Positions 14,959 to 24,119 of a stretch of DNA of 64,000 bases are shown in pieces. Positions within the stretch are counted from its first letter, which is position 1. Each line of letters begins with the position of its first letter. The stretch lies in the NCBI GenBank assembly GCA_041484195.1, contig JBGPHC010000006.1, positions 1-64,000 of the forward strand. The letters are read 5' to 3'. The DNA is from PSRI01 sp041484195. GTDB taxonomy: Bacteria; Bacteroidota; Bacteroidia; Chitinophagales; Chitinophagaceae. A model generated the notes under the pieces. It did no database searches and was not told the origin of the DNA. It saw nothing but the letters and a program-made list of their open reading frames with translations. Made by a program: the position numbers and the translations under genes.

Positions 14959-16656
14959 TCAGGCCGATTTTAGCGCAAACGCGAAGCGGCTTCCCTCTCC
15001 TATCCTGCTTTCCGCCCAGATGGTGCCACCCTGCGCCTCTATGAATTCTTTGGAAATAGCAAGCCCAAGGCCTGTTCCGGCACGATCAAGCGTTCCGGGC
15101 ACTTTGTAATACCGGTCGAATATCCTGGGCAGATATTTTTCATCTATTCCTGCACCATTGTCACGCACATAAAATTCCACCATATTTTCTTTCGCAAAAG
15201 CTCCAATATCAATGATACTATCGTCAGGAGAATATTTGATGGCATTGGTCAGAAAATTGATCAGCACCCAGGCTGTTTTTTCGGAATCTGCATTTACCGA
15301 AGGAAGATGAGCGCCGGAATTCTTTTGAAAACTTATGTGCTTTTGCTCCGCCAGTACCTGCACGGCTTCAAGGGCCTCGTCGATGATCTTTGCCGGTTCT
15401 GTGGCTTGTCGCTTGAGCTGAATATTGCCTGTTTCCACCTGCGCCATATTCAACAATTCACCAGTAATTTTCAGAAGCCGGTTCGCATCGTCATGAATAC
15501 TGCCAATCAGTTCCTTTTGGTCATTGCTCAATTTACCGATTCGTTCATCTTCCAGCAATTGGGCGCTCATCTTGATGGAGGAGATGGGAGTTTTCAACTC
15601 ATGCGAAATGGTAGCTATGAAATTTGTCTTGGCTTCATTAAATTCCCTGAAGATGGTGATGTTACGCAGCACGATCACCTGTCCTATCACCTGGTCGTTA
15701 TTGGTCACGTGGATCACTTCCTTATTGAAATAACTCTCTTTGTTGTCTGCATAAATTTTCAATTCCGTTTTATTGTTTTCTTCCTGAAGAAGGGTTCGCA
15801 TCAGGTCGTTCTTTATAGCTACGTCCGCCGCGTATTGACCGATAATGTCGCTTTCCTTTAACCCGAGCAGTTTTTGGGAAACGGCATTCAGAAACAGGAT
15901 GTTTTTCTTTTCGTCCAGACCTATAATTCCATCACGCATCTGGTTAATAATGGCTTCGATCCTGCTTTTTTCAAATTTGATCTGGGCGATATTGCTATGT
16001 TCATACTCATCCAGTTTTTCTGCCATCACATTAAATGCATTGGCGAGGTCACCGAATTCATCATTCTGGTCCAGCCTGATCCTTTTTTGGTAGTCCTTAT
16101 TGGCAATAGCGCTAATCCCCTCCGAGAGTGTACTGATGGGGCCTGAAATAATACCGGGGAAATTATAAATAAAGCTGAAAGCGATTAAAACAAGCGCCGT
16201 GAAAATAATGGTCAACCATAGTTTGGCATCTTCGGCGGTTTGCTGCGCCACTGAATTCTTGCGGAGTATGGCTTCCTGGTTCAGGTCATTGATATGCTGC
16301 ACCGCCTGCCTGATCTCACGATAGTTTGATGAATCCGCCGGATCGGCCTTTAATTCTTCAAAATTCTTCCTCAATTCTGCTGTCGCCTCTTTTTCCCCCG
16401 GCTCCGTAATATTGGATTCCTGCTTTTCCAGGTTCATTTCAAGCGATTTTATGGAGGAGGAATCCGTTTTAGCTGATTCCAGGGCTTTGACTATGTTATT
16501 GCCAAACACCAGGCTCTTATGATTGTTCTTTAATACCTTTTCCGCATCATTCCCCAGCCGGTTGATATAGTAAATACTAAGTATTCCAAATGCCAGGATC
16601 ACCATAAACAGGAATCCAAGCCCAAGGCTTAATTTTGTTTTTAAGCGAAGTGCCAT
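14959..16656 (-). CDS. Sensor histidine kinase of the kdp locus
   Basis: 565 aa: a membrane segment (LGLGFLFMVILAFGILSIYY), a periplasmic helical region, a second membrane segment near residues 147-167, HAMP (GISAIANKDYQKRIRLDQND), PAS (about 235-340), HisKA with the phospho-acceptor His352 in ATISHELKTP, and HATPase with the N box NFLTNAIKYS and GTGLGLAISKEF. It starts one base after the KdpD sensor-domain gene stops, so the two are cotranscribed and together correspond to one full KdpD. The likely partner is the sigma-54 response regulator at 24120. Confidence 0.92.
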   Translation of the reverse strand: MALRLKTKLSLGLGFLFMVILAFGILSIYYINRLGNDAEKVLKNNHKSLVFGNNIVKALESAKTDSSSIKSLEMNLEKQESNITEPGEKEATAELRKNFEELKADPADSSNYREIRQAVQHINDLNQEAILRKNSVAQQTAEDAKLWLTIIFTALVLIAFSFIYNFPGIISGPISTLSEGISAIANKDYQKRIRLDQNDEFGDLANAFNVMAEKLDEYEHSNIAQIKFEKSRIEAIINQMRDGIIGLDEKKNILFLNAVSQKLLGLKESDIIGQYAADVAIKNDLMRTLLQEENNKTELKIYADNKESYFNKEVIHVTNNDQVIGQVIVLRNITIFREFNEAKTNFIATISHELKTPISSIKMSAQLLEDERIGKLSNDQKELIGSIHDDANRLLKITGELLNMAQVETGNIQLKRQATEPAKIIDEALEAVQVLAEQKHISFQKNSGAHLPSVNADSEKTAWVLINFLTNAIKYSPDDSIIDIGAFAKENMVEFYVRDNGAGIDEKYLPRIFDRYYKVPGTLDRAGTGLGLAISKEFIEAQGGTIWAESRIGEGSRFAFALKSA

Positions 16657-16657
16657 A

Positions 16658-17782
16658 TTATGAGAGTATTACTATATCAATATCCGCAGCAGACAATTTA
16701 TTCAATAACTGGTTAAATACTGCGGTATTTAAAATTACGTTGAACAGGTTCAAATGCGGCTTCCCGATGCAAATAGTGGTGATATCCTTTTGTTCTGTTA
16801 CTTCAAAAATTCCTTTGGAAATATTGCTTTGCCTGGTTTTGATAACTTCCGCCCCCAGTTCTGTAGCCAATTTGAAATTATTGATCAGGTGCCGTTGTGC
16901 GGCCAGGCCTATTTTATCCGCATGCTCTTTGGGAGTTTGCACATAAAGCACATACCATTTGGAATGGTAATAGGTGGCCAGTCTTGCTGTTTTCCTTATT
17001 ACTTTAGTGGCTATTTCGTGATTGCTGCTGATGCAGGCCAGGAATCGTTCCGGGCGGAGATGTGCCGTACGCGGGAGCTCTGTTTCGATCTTTCTCTCAA
17101 CCTGGCTGGCCACTTCTTTCAGGGCCAGTTCGCGCAACTGCAGGATTTTTTCGGATTGAAAAAAATTCCTCAGCGCGGTCTCCACTTTATCCGCCGTATA
17201 GATCTTCCCTTCTTTAAGCCTTGTAACGAGCTCATCCGCCGTTAGGTCAATATTAACAACTTCATCCGCCTCTTTTAAAACGCTATCGGGCACCCGTTCC
17301 GCCACTTCTATGCCAGTTATTTTCTTTACTTCCTGGTACAGACTCTCAATATGCTGGATATTCACTGCGCTGATCACATTAATCCCAGCGTTCAAAACTT
17401 CCATCACATCCTGCCAGCGCTTTTCATTTTTACTTCCTTCAATATTCGTATGGGCGAGTTCATCTATCACTACCACTTCAGGATGCAGGTTCACAATGGC
17501 CTGCATATCCAATTCTTCCAGCTCTTTTCCCTTGTAAAATAATTTCCGTCTGGGTATCACCGGCAGACCTTCCAGGAGTACGTGCGTCTCTTTTCGTCCA
17601 TGTGTTTCAATATATCCGATCTTCACATCCACCCCGTTCCGAAGCAGGGTATGCGCCTCCTGCAGCATGCGAAAGGTTTTTCCCACGCCGGCGCTCATAC
17701 CAATATAGATCTTAAACTTACCGCGTCTTGATTTTCGGATAAGCTCCAAAAAGTGTTCAACATTTTTTTCCTGTTCTGGCAT
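16658..17782 (-). CDS. kdpD: KdpD N-terminal sensor protein (no kinase domain)
   Basis: 374 aa: KdpD domain (PF02702 type) with Walker A GMSAGVGKTF and Walker B VVVIDELAHTN, followed by a Usp-like domain (RFLACISSNHEIATKVIRKT) at about residues 245-370. E. coli KdpD continues into membrane segments and a kinase; here translation stops and the kinase is a separate gene one base downstream. It would sense intracellular potassium, ATP or c-di-AMP and influence the adjacent kinase. Part of the kdp locus on the minus strand. Confidence 0.93.
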   Translation of the reverse strand: MPEQEKNVEHFLELIRKSRRGKFKIYIGMSAGVGKTFRMLQEAHTLLRNGVDVKIGYIETHGRKETHVLLEGLPVIPRRKLFYKGKELEELDMQAIVNLHPEVVVIDELAHTNIEGSKNEKRWQDVMEVLNAGINVISAVNIQHIESLYQEVKKITGIEVAERVPDSVLKEADEVVNIDLTADELVTRLKEGKIYTADKVETALRNFFQSEKILQLRELALKEVASQVERKIETELPRTAHLRPERFLACISSNHEIATKVIRKTARLATYYHSKWYVLYVQTPKEHADKIGLAAQRHLINNFKLATELGAEVIKTRQSNISKGIFEVTEQKDITTICIGKPHLNLFNVILNTAVFNQLLNKLSAADIDIVILS

Positions 17783-17843
17783 AAATACAATTCAATAATA
17801 CGTTGCCATTCAGGGCAAATTTATCGCTTCAATTTGTAGTATA

Positions 17844-18905
17844 TTAGAAATGATAGGTTGCAGCCAAAATAAAGCTGCCGGACGATTTAGTGTTTCCATT
17901 TGAATTCTTATAAAACACCGCATTCCCCGCATTATCCAATCTGAATTCCGGAATTATGGTAAGGTTATCCACCTTGAAATTGGCCGAAAGCGTTGGCGCC
18001 AATACAGTTTTTAGTCCCAAATACTCATCCCGGTCACTTATATATTCAACTCTTAGTGTAAATCCGAACCAGTTAGTGGGATCGAGATTGGCATATAATG
18101 CCGCACCGGCCCAGTTAAAAGAGCTGAATTTCCCGGTACTATCAATGTCCAATTTCACTGACTGCAATGTTCCATTAAATCCCAGACCGAATTTTCCTGA
18201 TACTGCATAAGTAGCAACGATATCGCCCTGCATCATTTTTCTATAATCATTTTGCTTCCCTCCCACAAAATTGAAATAAGCCTTCAATTTATCATCTTTA
18301 GATGCAGTCGAGAATTGAGCAATCACAGACTTTGGCATTGCAGGAGCAGTTCTGTAATCTGTAGGATTGGCAATCCCCACCATGAATGCGCTCTTGCCCC
18401 CAAGGCCGATATCCGCTTTCAGGCCTGTGTGTGAAAAAGGACCGTTTGTAAACATATAGCTCATACTGTAATTCCTGTTGAGATAGGCATCTACCACTTC
18501 GTAGCCTATATGGGTACCCCAGGTACCAAGTGTAAATTTAATAGAAGAGGAAGGAGCATAGGTTACCAGCAATTGCTTTATGGCCAGTCTGGTGTTAGCG
18601 TCATTGTATGAAAATTCCTCTGCCCTCTTGCCAAATCCAAGGTCCACCGTTGCACTCACTTTCCCAAAACTGTGGTCGGTCCGTAAAGATGCCATCCCCA
18701 ATTCGAATGAATTACTGGAATGGGTAAAACTGGTAGGACTATTGTACGGATAGTCTTTAGGGTTATTGAAATTATATCTGTAATAGGCATCCACCGAACC
18801 TGTAATAGTAACGGGTGCAGATGTCATTTTTGTTGAATCAGTGACTTGAGATAAAGCAACCTGTTTTACTGATAGGACAATAATCACCACGAAAATCTTT
18901 TTCAT
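17844..18905 (-). CDS. Outer-membrane porin-like protein of the kdp locus
   Basis: 353 aa with signal peptide (MKKIFVVIIVLSVKQVALSQ) and alternating beta-strand pattern ending in SSGSFILAATYHF, a C-terminal aromatic typical of outer-membrane barrels. Family: the porin-like beta-barrel often encoded in Bacteroidota kdp operons. It could supply potassium to the Kdp pump across the outer membrane; this is inferred from position. It starts six bases after kdpC stops. Confidence 0.85.
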   Translation of the reverse strand: MKKIFVVIIVLSVKQVALSQVTDSTKMTSAPVTITGSVDAYYRYNFNNPKDYPYNSPTSFTHSSNSFELGMASLRTDHSFGKVSATVDLGFGKRAEEFSYNDANTRLAIKQLLVTYAPSSSIKFTLGTWGTHIGYEVVDAYLNRNYSMSYMFTNGPFSHTGLKADIGLGGKSAFMVGIANPTDYRTAPAMPKSVIAQFSTASKDDKLKAYFNFVGGKQNDYRKMMQGDIVATYAVSGKFGLGFNGTLQSVKLDIDSTGKFSSFNWAGAALYANLDPTNWFGFTLRVEYISDRDEYLGLKTVLAPTLSANFKVDNLTIIPEFRLDNAGNAVFYKNSNGNTKSSGSFILAATYHF

Positions 18906-18911
18906 TGTCTT

Positions 18912-19478
18912 CTAATATTTTAGTTCGTCTAACGCAATATTTAATTTCAGCACATTTACTTTACTGGGACCAAACATTCCCAGGAAAGGAGCGTCTGTAT
19001 GCTGGTCGATCAATTTGATCAAGACCTTCTCATCTATCCTGCGAATGGCAGCAATTCTCTTTACCTGCACTTTTGCGCCTGATGGTGAAAGGTCGGGATC
19101 CAGCCCGCTACCAGATGCTGTTACAAGCTCGGAGGGGATTTCTGCTTTTTTGATGCCTGGATTATGCACTAAAAATGTGTCGATCCTGTCCTGCACCTGC
19201 TTCAGGTAGTCAGGATTGGTGGGTCCTTTATTGGATCCGGCGGAACCTGCCGCATTATAACTGGCTGCTGAAGGCCTGCTCCAGAAATATTTATCTTGGT
19301 TGAAATTCTGGCCCTCAAGTGCAAATCCCACCACTTTTCCATTTACGGTTACCGTTTCACCCCTCCCCTTTCCGGGTGTTGCCTGGGCAATGGCGAGAAT
19401 GAAAATGGTGTAAATACCGCAGAAGAAAACGATAGTGACCACCGTGAGTCTCAATGCCGGTAAAATATGCTGTCTCAT
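18912..19478 (-). CDS. kdpC: Potassium-transporting ATPase subunit C
   Basis: 188 aa. One N-terminal membrane helix (LRLTVVTIVFFCGIYTIFIL), then the KdpC signature: GKVVGFALEGQNF, FWSRPSAASYNAAGSAGSNK and ASGSGLDPDLSP. KdpC stabilises the KdpFABC pump and helps ATP binding in KdpB. It lies 23 bp downstream of kdpB. Confidence 0.97.
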   Translation of the reverse strand: MRQHILPALRLTVVTIVFFCGIYTIFILAIAQATPGKGRGETVTVNGKVVGFALEGQNFNQDKYFWSRPSAASYNAAGSAGSNKGPTNPDYLKQVQDRIDTFLVHNPGIKKAEIPSELVTASGSGLDPDLSPSGAKVQVKRIAAIRRIDEKVLIKLIDQHTDAPFLGMFGPSKVNVLKLNIALDELKY

Positions 19479-19501
19479 TTTTTCAGTTTTTTATAGTTCT
19501 T

Positions 19502-21556
19502 TTAAAACCAGGTTGAAACCAACAGGTCGATCAATTTTATTCCAATGAAAGGAACCACAATGCCGCCAAAACCATAAATCAGGAGGTTCCTTCTCAGCAA
19601 AGCGCTTGCGCCAATGGGTCTGTAAGTAACTCCTCTCAAAGCAAGAGGGATCAGCAATGGAATTATGATGGCATTAAAGATCACGGCAGATAATATGGCA
19701 CTCTCAGGACTGTGCAGGTTCATGATATTGAGACTCTGCAACCCCGGAATGGACACTATAAATAATGCCGGAACAATTGCGAAATACTTTGCCACATCAT
19801 TGGCTATGGAAAAGGTGGTAAGGGTTCCTCTTGTCATTAGTAGTTGCTTTCCTATTTCAACAATCTCTATCAATTTTGTAGGATCATTGTCCAGGTCAAC
19901 CATATTTCCCGCTTCTTTTGCGGCCTGTGTTCCGCTGTTCATGGCCACGCCCACATCGGCCTGTGCCAGCGCGGGAGCGTCATTGGTACCGTCACCCATC
20001 ATTGCCACCAGTTTGCCGCCGGCTTGTTCATTGCGGATATAATTCATTTTATCTTCCGGTTTTGCTTCGGCAATAAAATCATCCACACCTGCCTTGTCGG
20101 CAATGTATTTTGCAGTTAGGGGATTATCCCCCGTGACCATGACCGTTTTTACACCCATTTTACGCAAGCGTTGAAAACGCTCCTGTATTCCGGGTTTAAT
20201 TATATCCTGCAATTCAATAACACCCAGGGCCACATTATCCTTTGATACTACCAATGGAGTCCCCCCGTTTTCCGCAATCACATGCACTCTGTCTGAAACA
20301 TCCACAGGTATTTCATTTCCGGCCTTTACAACAATACTGCGTATGGAATCAAAGGCACCCTTACGGATTTTCATTCCATTCAGGTCTATACCACTGCTCC
20401 TTGTTTCCGCAGTAAACTCAATGAACTTAGCTCCATCTTTCAGAATGTCAGGGGGCTTAATACCTTTTTCAGATGCCAGTTCCACAATGCTCTTCCCTTC
20501 GGGCGTTTCATCGGCCAATGAAGCAAGTAAGCACGCCTCAATAAAAACATAATTATCAACCGTTCCCATCGGCCAGAAATTAGTTGCCTTACGGTTACCT
20601 ATAGTTATAGTTCCGGTTTTATCAAGCAGCAGGGTATCAAGATCTCCCGCCGTTTCTACAGCCTTTCCACTTTTGGTGATCACATTGGCGCGCAGGGCAC
20701 GGTCCATTCCCGCGATACCAATGGCAGACAATAATCCGCCAATTGTTGTGGGTATCAGACAAACGAACAAGGAGATGAATGCAGCAATGGTAATAGGCGT
20801 ACTCGCATAATCACCAAATGGTTTTAGTGTTACGCAAACTATGATGAATATGATAGTGAAGCCGGCCAGTAAAATTGTCAAAGCAATTTCATTGGGTGTC
20901 TTCTGGCGCGATGCACCTTCCACCAATGCGATCATTTTGTCCAGGAAACTTTCACCAGGCTCTGTAGTAACGCGCACCTTAATTTTATCACTCAATACCT
21001 TTGTGCCGCCTGTTACAGATGATTTATCGCCGCCGGCTTCTCTTATTACCGGGGCAGACTCCCCGGTAATGGCCGATTCGTCGATGGTTGCAATCCCCTG
21101 AACAATTTCTCCGTCCATAGGGATGATGTCTCCTGCCTCGCAGATAAAATAATCCCCTTTGCGCAATTGCGAAGAAGGCACGGTCTTAATTTCATTCGTA
21201 AAAATCTCTCCTACCGCGAAAATTTTCTTTGCAGGTGTGTCTTCCCTGGTTTTACGTAAGCTATCGGCCTGGGCTTTACCCCTGGCTTCTGCGATGGCTT
21301 CAGCAAAATTGGCGAACAAGACCGTGATAAGGAGTATCAGGAAGATCAGGAAATTATACAAAAAACTTCCCTGCGACTTTTCTCCTCTCCATATCCAGAT
21401 GCAAACTGCAAGCATTACAACTGTTCCTATTTCCACGGTAAACATCACTGGATTGTGGATCAGGATACGGGGATTGAGTTTCACGAACGATTGTTTTAAG
21501 GCCTCCTTCACCAGGGAAGACTCAAACAATTTGTTAGTTCTTATATGTTTTGACAT
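19502..21556 (-). CDS. kdpB: Potassium-transporting P-type ATPase subunit B
   Basis: 684 aa, full length. The phosphorylated aspartate is Asp312 in LLLDKTGTITIG. The TGES loop (SAITGESAPV), the nucleotide-binding region and the MMGDGTNDAPALAQADVGVA hinge are all present. It hydrolyses ATP to drive high-affinity potassium uptake through KdpA. It follows kdpA by 48 bp. Confidence 0.98.
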   Translation of the reverse strand: MSKHIRTNKLFESSLVKEALKQSFVKLNPRILIHNPVMFTVEIGTVVMLAVCIWIWRGEKSQGSFLYNFLIFLILLITVLFANFAEAIAEARGKAQADSLRKTREDTPAKKIFAVGEIFTNEIKTVPSSQLRKGDYFICEAGDIIPMDGEIVQGIATIDESAITGESAPVIREAGGDKSSVTGGTKVLSDKIKVRVTTEPGESFLDKMIALVEGASRQKTPNEIALTILLAGFTIIFIIVCVTLKPFGDYASTPITIAAFISLFVCLIPTTIGGLLSAIGIAGMDRALRANVITKSGKAVETAGDLDTLLLDKTGTITIGNRKATNFWPMGTVDNYVFIEACLLASLADETPEGKSIVELASEKGIKPPDILKDGAKFIEFTAETRSSGIDLNGMKIRKGAFDSIRSIVVKAGNEIPVDVSDRVHVIAENGGTPLVVSKDNVALGVIELQDIIKPGIQERFQRLRKMGVKTVMVTGDNPLTAKYIADKAGVDDFIAEAKPEDKMNYIRNEQAGGKLVAMMGDGTNDAPALAQADVGVAMNSGTQAAKEAGNMVDLDNDPTKLIEIVEIGKQLLMTRGTLTTFSIANDVAKYFAIVPALFIVSIPGLQSLNIMNLHSPESAILSAVIFNAIIIPLLIPLALRGVTYRPIGASALLRRNLLIYGFGGIVVPFIGIKLIDLLVSTWF

Positions 21557-21604
21557 AGTACTGTCTTTTTGAATTATCTCATAAATCTTTGATCAACGAT
21601 TGCG

Positions 21605-23305
21605 TTATTTCGCTCCAAAAAATTCGGCTAATGGTCCCAGTGACAAAGCCGGGAAAAAACTAAGCGCCACCACAATCGCGATCACTGCAAATACCATTAT
21701 TCCAAATGTCGTGGTATCCGTTTTCAAAGTGCCTGCGCTTTCGGGTATATATTTTTTCTTTGCGAGTATACCGGCGATCGCAACGGGTCCCACTATTGGA
21801 ATGAAACGTGACAACAACATCACAATTCCGCATGTTATATTCCAAAAAGGAACACCGTCTCCCAGGCCTTCGAAGCCGGAGCCGTTATTAGCCGATGAAG
21901 AAGTGTATTCATACAACATCTCGCTGAATCCGTGATTGCCGGGATTGTTCAGCCATCCTGCGAATTGCTGGGGATGGGTCGCAAACAGGTGTGACGACAA
22001 GGCTGTAAAACTCAGGATCAGGAATGTATGCAACAAAGCGACTATGGTGGCAATTTTCATTTCTTTCGCTTCTATCTTTTTACCCAAAAATTCGGGTGTT
22101 CGTCCCACCATGAGGCCCGAAATGAATACGGCTATGATCATATATACATAGAAATTCAGGAAGCCCACCCCCACGCCTCCGTAAAATGAATTCACCATCA
22201 TTCCAAGCATGGCAAACATTCCGGTAAGCGGGGTAAAACTATCGTGCATGGCATTGACAGATCCGTTTGAAGTTACCGTAGTTGTAATGCCCCAATAGGC
22301 TGAAGCAGCAGAACCGAAACGGACTTCCTTCCCTTCCATACTTCCCAGCGACTGGGATATTCCCAGATGCCCAATGGAAGGATTCCCCTTCATTTCATAA
22401 AACAATGATGGAATAAGGAAGCATAAAAATCCAATTGTCATCACCCCAAAAATCACCCAGGCCAGTCTTCTTCTTTTTAAAATATATCCTAATGCAAATA
22501 CCATAGCCATCGGGAAAAGGACTATTGAAATATTTTCCACCATATTGGTGAAATAATTGGGATTCTCAAATGGCACCGCAGAGTTGGCTCCGAAGAATCC
22601 ACCACCATTGGTTCCCAACTGCTTGATGGCAATCATGGCTGCGGCAGGCCCTCTGCTCACTTGAACGGTATCACCCTGCATTGAAATATAGGAGTCCTTT
22701 CCCTGAAAGGTCATTGGGGTTCCGTTGAATACCAATATAATTGCTACCAAAATAGAAAGCGGCAGCAAGATCCTGGTGCAGGATTTAATAAAATAATTAT
22801 AGAAATTTCCAAGTTTTTCAGTGGTCCTTTCTTTCATTGCCATGAATACTACCGCACACGCAGCCATTCCAACGCCCGCGCTTACAAACTGGAACAGCAT
22901 CAGCACCAATTGACCCAGGTAAGACACGCCAGTCTCCCCGGAATAGTGCTGCAGATTGGTATTAGAAACAAAACTAACCGTAGTATTAAAGGCAAGGTCA
23001 GCCGACATGGATGGATTGCCATCCGGATTAAAGGGTAACCAGCTCATGTTCATTAGCACCAGCATGGAAAATAAAAACCATACCAGGTTAATAGTGAGAA
23101 GTGCTCCCAAATGCTGCTTCCAGTTCATATCCCGATCCGCCTTGACTCCGCTGAGCCTAAAAAATACATGATCCAGGGGGCCTAATACCGGATCCAGCCA
23201 GGTTCGTTCTCCGGCATATACTTTTCCTATATACCTGCCAATAGGAATGGCCAGGAGAACCATAATAGCGTACATGGCTAATACACCTAAAATTTCTGTA
23301 TTCAT
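21605..23305 (-). CDS. kdpA: Potassium-transporting ATPase subunit A
   Basis: 566 aa integral membrane protein related to potassium channels. Conserved loops include FVSNTNLQHYSGE, QLGTNGGGFFGANSAVPFEN and SANNGSGFEGLG, which form the selectivity filter repeats. It forms the potassium-selective pore of the pump. It starts 21 bp downstream of kdpF. Confidence 0.98.
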   Translation of the reverse strand: MNTEILGVLAMYAIMVLLAIPIGRYIGKVYAGERTWLDPVLGPLDHVFFRLSGVKADRDMNWKQHLGALLTINLVWFLFSMLVLMNMSWLPFNPDGNPSMSADLAFNTTVSFVSNTNLQHYSGETGVSYLGQLVLMLFQFVSAGVGMAACAVVFMAMKERTTEKLGNFYNYFIKSCTRILLPLSILVAIILVFNGTPMTFQGKDSYISMQGDTVQVSRGPAAAMIAIKQLGTNGGGFFGANSAVPFENPNYFTNMVENISIVLFPMAMVFALGYILKRRRLAWVIFGVMTIGFLCFLIPSLFYEMKGNPSIGHLGISQSLGSMEGKEVRFGSAASAYWGITTTVTSNGSVNAMHDSFTPLTGMFAMLGMMVNSFYGGVGVGFLNFYVYMIIAVFISGLMVGRTPEFLGKKIEAKEMKIATIVALLHTFLILSFTALSSHLFATHPQQFAGWLNNPGNHGFSEMLYEYTSSSANNGSGFEGLGDGVPFWNITCGIVMLLSRFIPIVGPVAIAGILAKKKYIPESAGTLKTDTTTFGIMVFAVIAIVVALSFFPALSLGPLAEFFGAK

Positions 23306-23326
23306 GATTGATTTCTTTTATGAATC

Positions 23327-23404
23327 TTAAAACTTTTCCGGTTTTACCAATACATAGCAGAGATAACAGAAAACCAGAATGGCTACAATAAATAATAGAG
23401 TCAT
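23327..23404 (-). CDS. kdpF: KdpF, 25-aa pump subunit
   Basis: Single hydrophobic helix MTLLFIVAILVFCYLCYVLV followed by KPEKF, matching the KdpF pattern (one membrane span then R/K-P-E-K/R-F). Position directly before kdpA agrees. Read from the bases. Confidence 0.9.
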   Translation of the reverse strand: MTLLFIVAILVFCYLCYVLVKPEKF

Positions 23405-23459
23405 GATTTATAAATTTTTATTTTCTGAATTTCACGCCTTAATGCCTTTGGGCTTCTGG

Positions 23460-23543
23460 TTAAATTTTGTCAAAAAAATCTATGCACTTAAAAAATAGGG
23501 CGAAGCCGGCAAGCCCAGCCAGGATAAGAATTACCGTAAGCAT
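23460..23543 (-). CDS. 27-aa membrane protein upstream of kdpF
   Basis: MLTVILILAGLAGFALFFKC then IDFFDKI, one predicted membrane span with a short charged C-terminus. It lies 55 bp upstream of kdpF. Its size and build resemble KdpF, so it may be a second accessory peptide of the pump. The overlapping ATG two codons earlier opens a different, unlikely frame. Confidence 0.6.
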   Translation of the reverse strand: MLTVILILAGLAGFALFFKCIDFFDKI

Positions 23544-23554
23544 ATATTGACATT

Positions 23555-23686
23555 TTATTTTCGAATGGATTGAACTATGATCTCAATTTTTAAGTAAAGA
23601 ATATATAAGAGCCCCAAAACCGCTAGCCAGGCTAATACTATTATAATCAAGTCACGAATCTTATATTTCCTTTTTTGCAATCCCAT
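23555..23686 (-). CDS. 43-aa membrane protein of the kdp leader cluster
   Basis: Basic N-terminus MGLQKRKYKIRD, then one hydrophobic helix (LIIIVLAWLAVLGLLYILYL) and a polar tail. It stops 11 bp before the next tiny gene. No family is recognised. Confidence 0.6.
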   Translation of the reverse strand: MGLQKRKYKIRDLIIIVLAWLAVLGLLYILYLKIEIIVQSIRK

Positions 23687-23762
23687 ACAAGAATGAAACA
23701 ATTTTGATCAACGTGTATGACCATAATCAGGAATAATTCTGATGTTCTTTAATCTGCAATGG

Positions 23763-23882
23763 CTATCCATGCAGATACCTGTAAATGAAGCCCGCAATTG
23801 CCATGCTCCCATAAATCAAAGCCAGGATATGCCAGGGCTTCAGATGCCACTTGCGGAGTGGGAAATCAGGGTTCATATTCAT
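23763..23882 (-). CDS. 39-aa membrane protein, first gene of the kdp leader cluster
   Basis: MNMNPDFPLRKWHLKPWHIL then ALIYGSMAIAGFIYRYLHG: a basic/aromatic N-terminus and one hydrophobic helix. An alternative ATG lies at 23876. It begins about 18 bp downstream of a candidate sigma-54 promoter (23900-23913), so it may head the kdp transcript. No family is recognised. Confidence 0.55.
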   Translation of the reverse strand: MNMNPDFPLRKWHLKPWHILALIYGSMAIAGFIYRYLHG

Positions 23883-23899
23883 GTTTTTGGTTCAATGAT

Positions 23900-23913
23900 G
23901 CCAAGTGCGTGCC
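23900..23913 (-). promoter_or_regulatory. Candidate sigma-54 promoter of the kdp locus
   Basis: On the minus strand, GGCACGCACTTGGC has GG at -24 and GC at -12 with ten bases between them, and the GGCACG half matches the consensus exactly; the -12 half reads TGGC instead of TTGC. The start would fall near 23888, just before the first tiny gene. The neighbouring regulator at 24120 carries GAFTGA and so needs sigma-54 promoters. Confidence 0.5.
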
Positions 23914-24119
23914 GAAAGAAGAAGGGAATGTCATGGGCCGGCTCAAATGCAGGCCAGGACTGCATCCGGAGTTAGCGGCTGATTTGCAGGGCCGTTTTAT
24001 CCCATGGCAAAGCCTTCCATTTTGGAGTGCTGCATTTTCAAAATGAAAAACCGAAATGGGTAAAAGAGTTCGTTTGAAATGAATTCCCGGAATTGATTAT
24101 GGGAGAACATGAGATGGGA

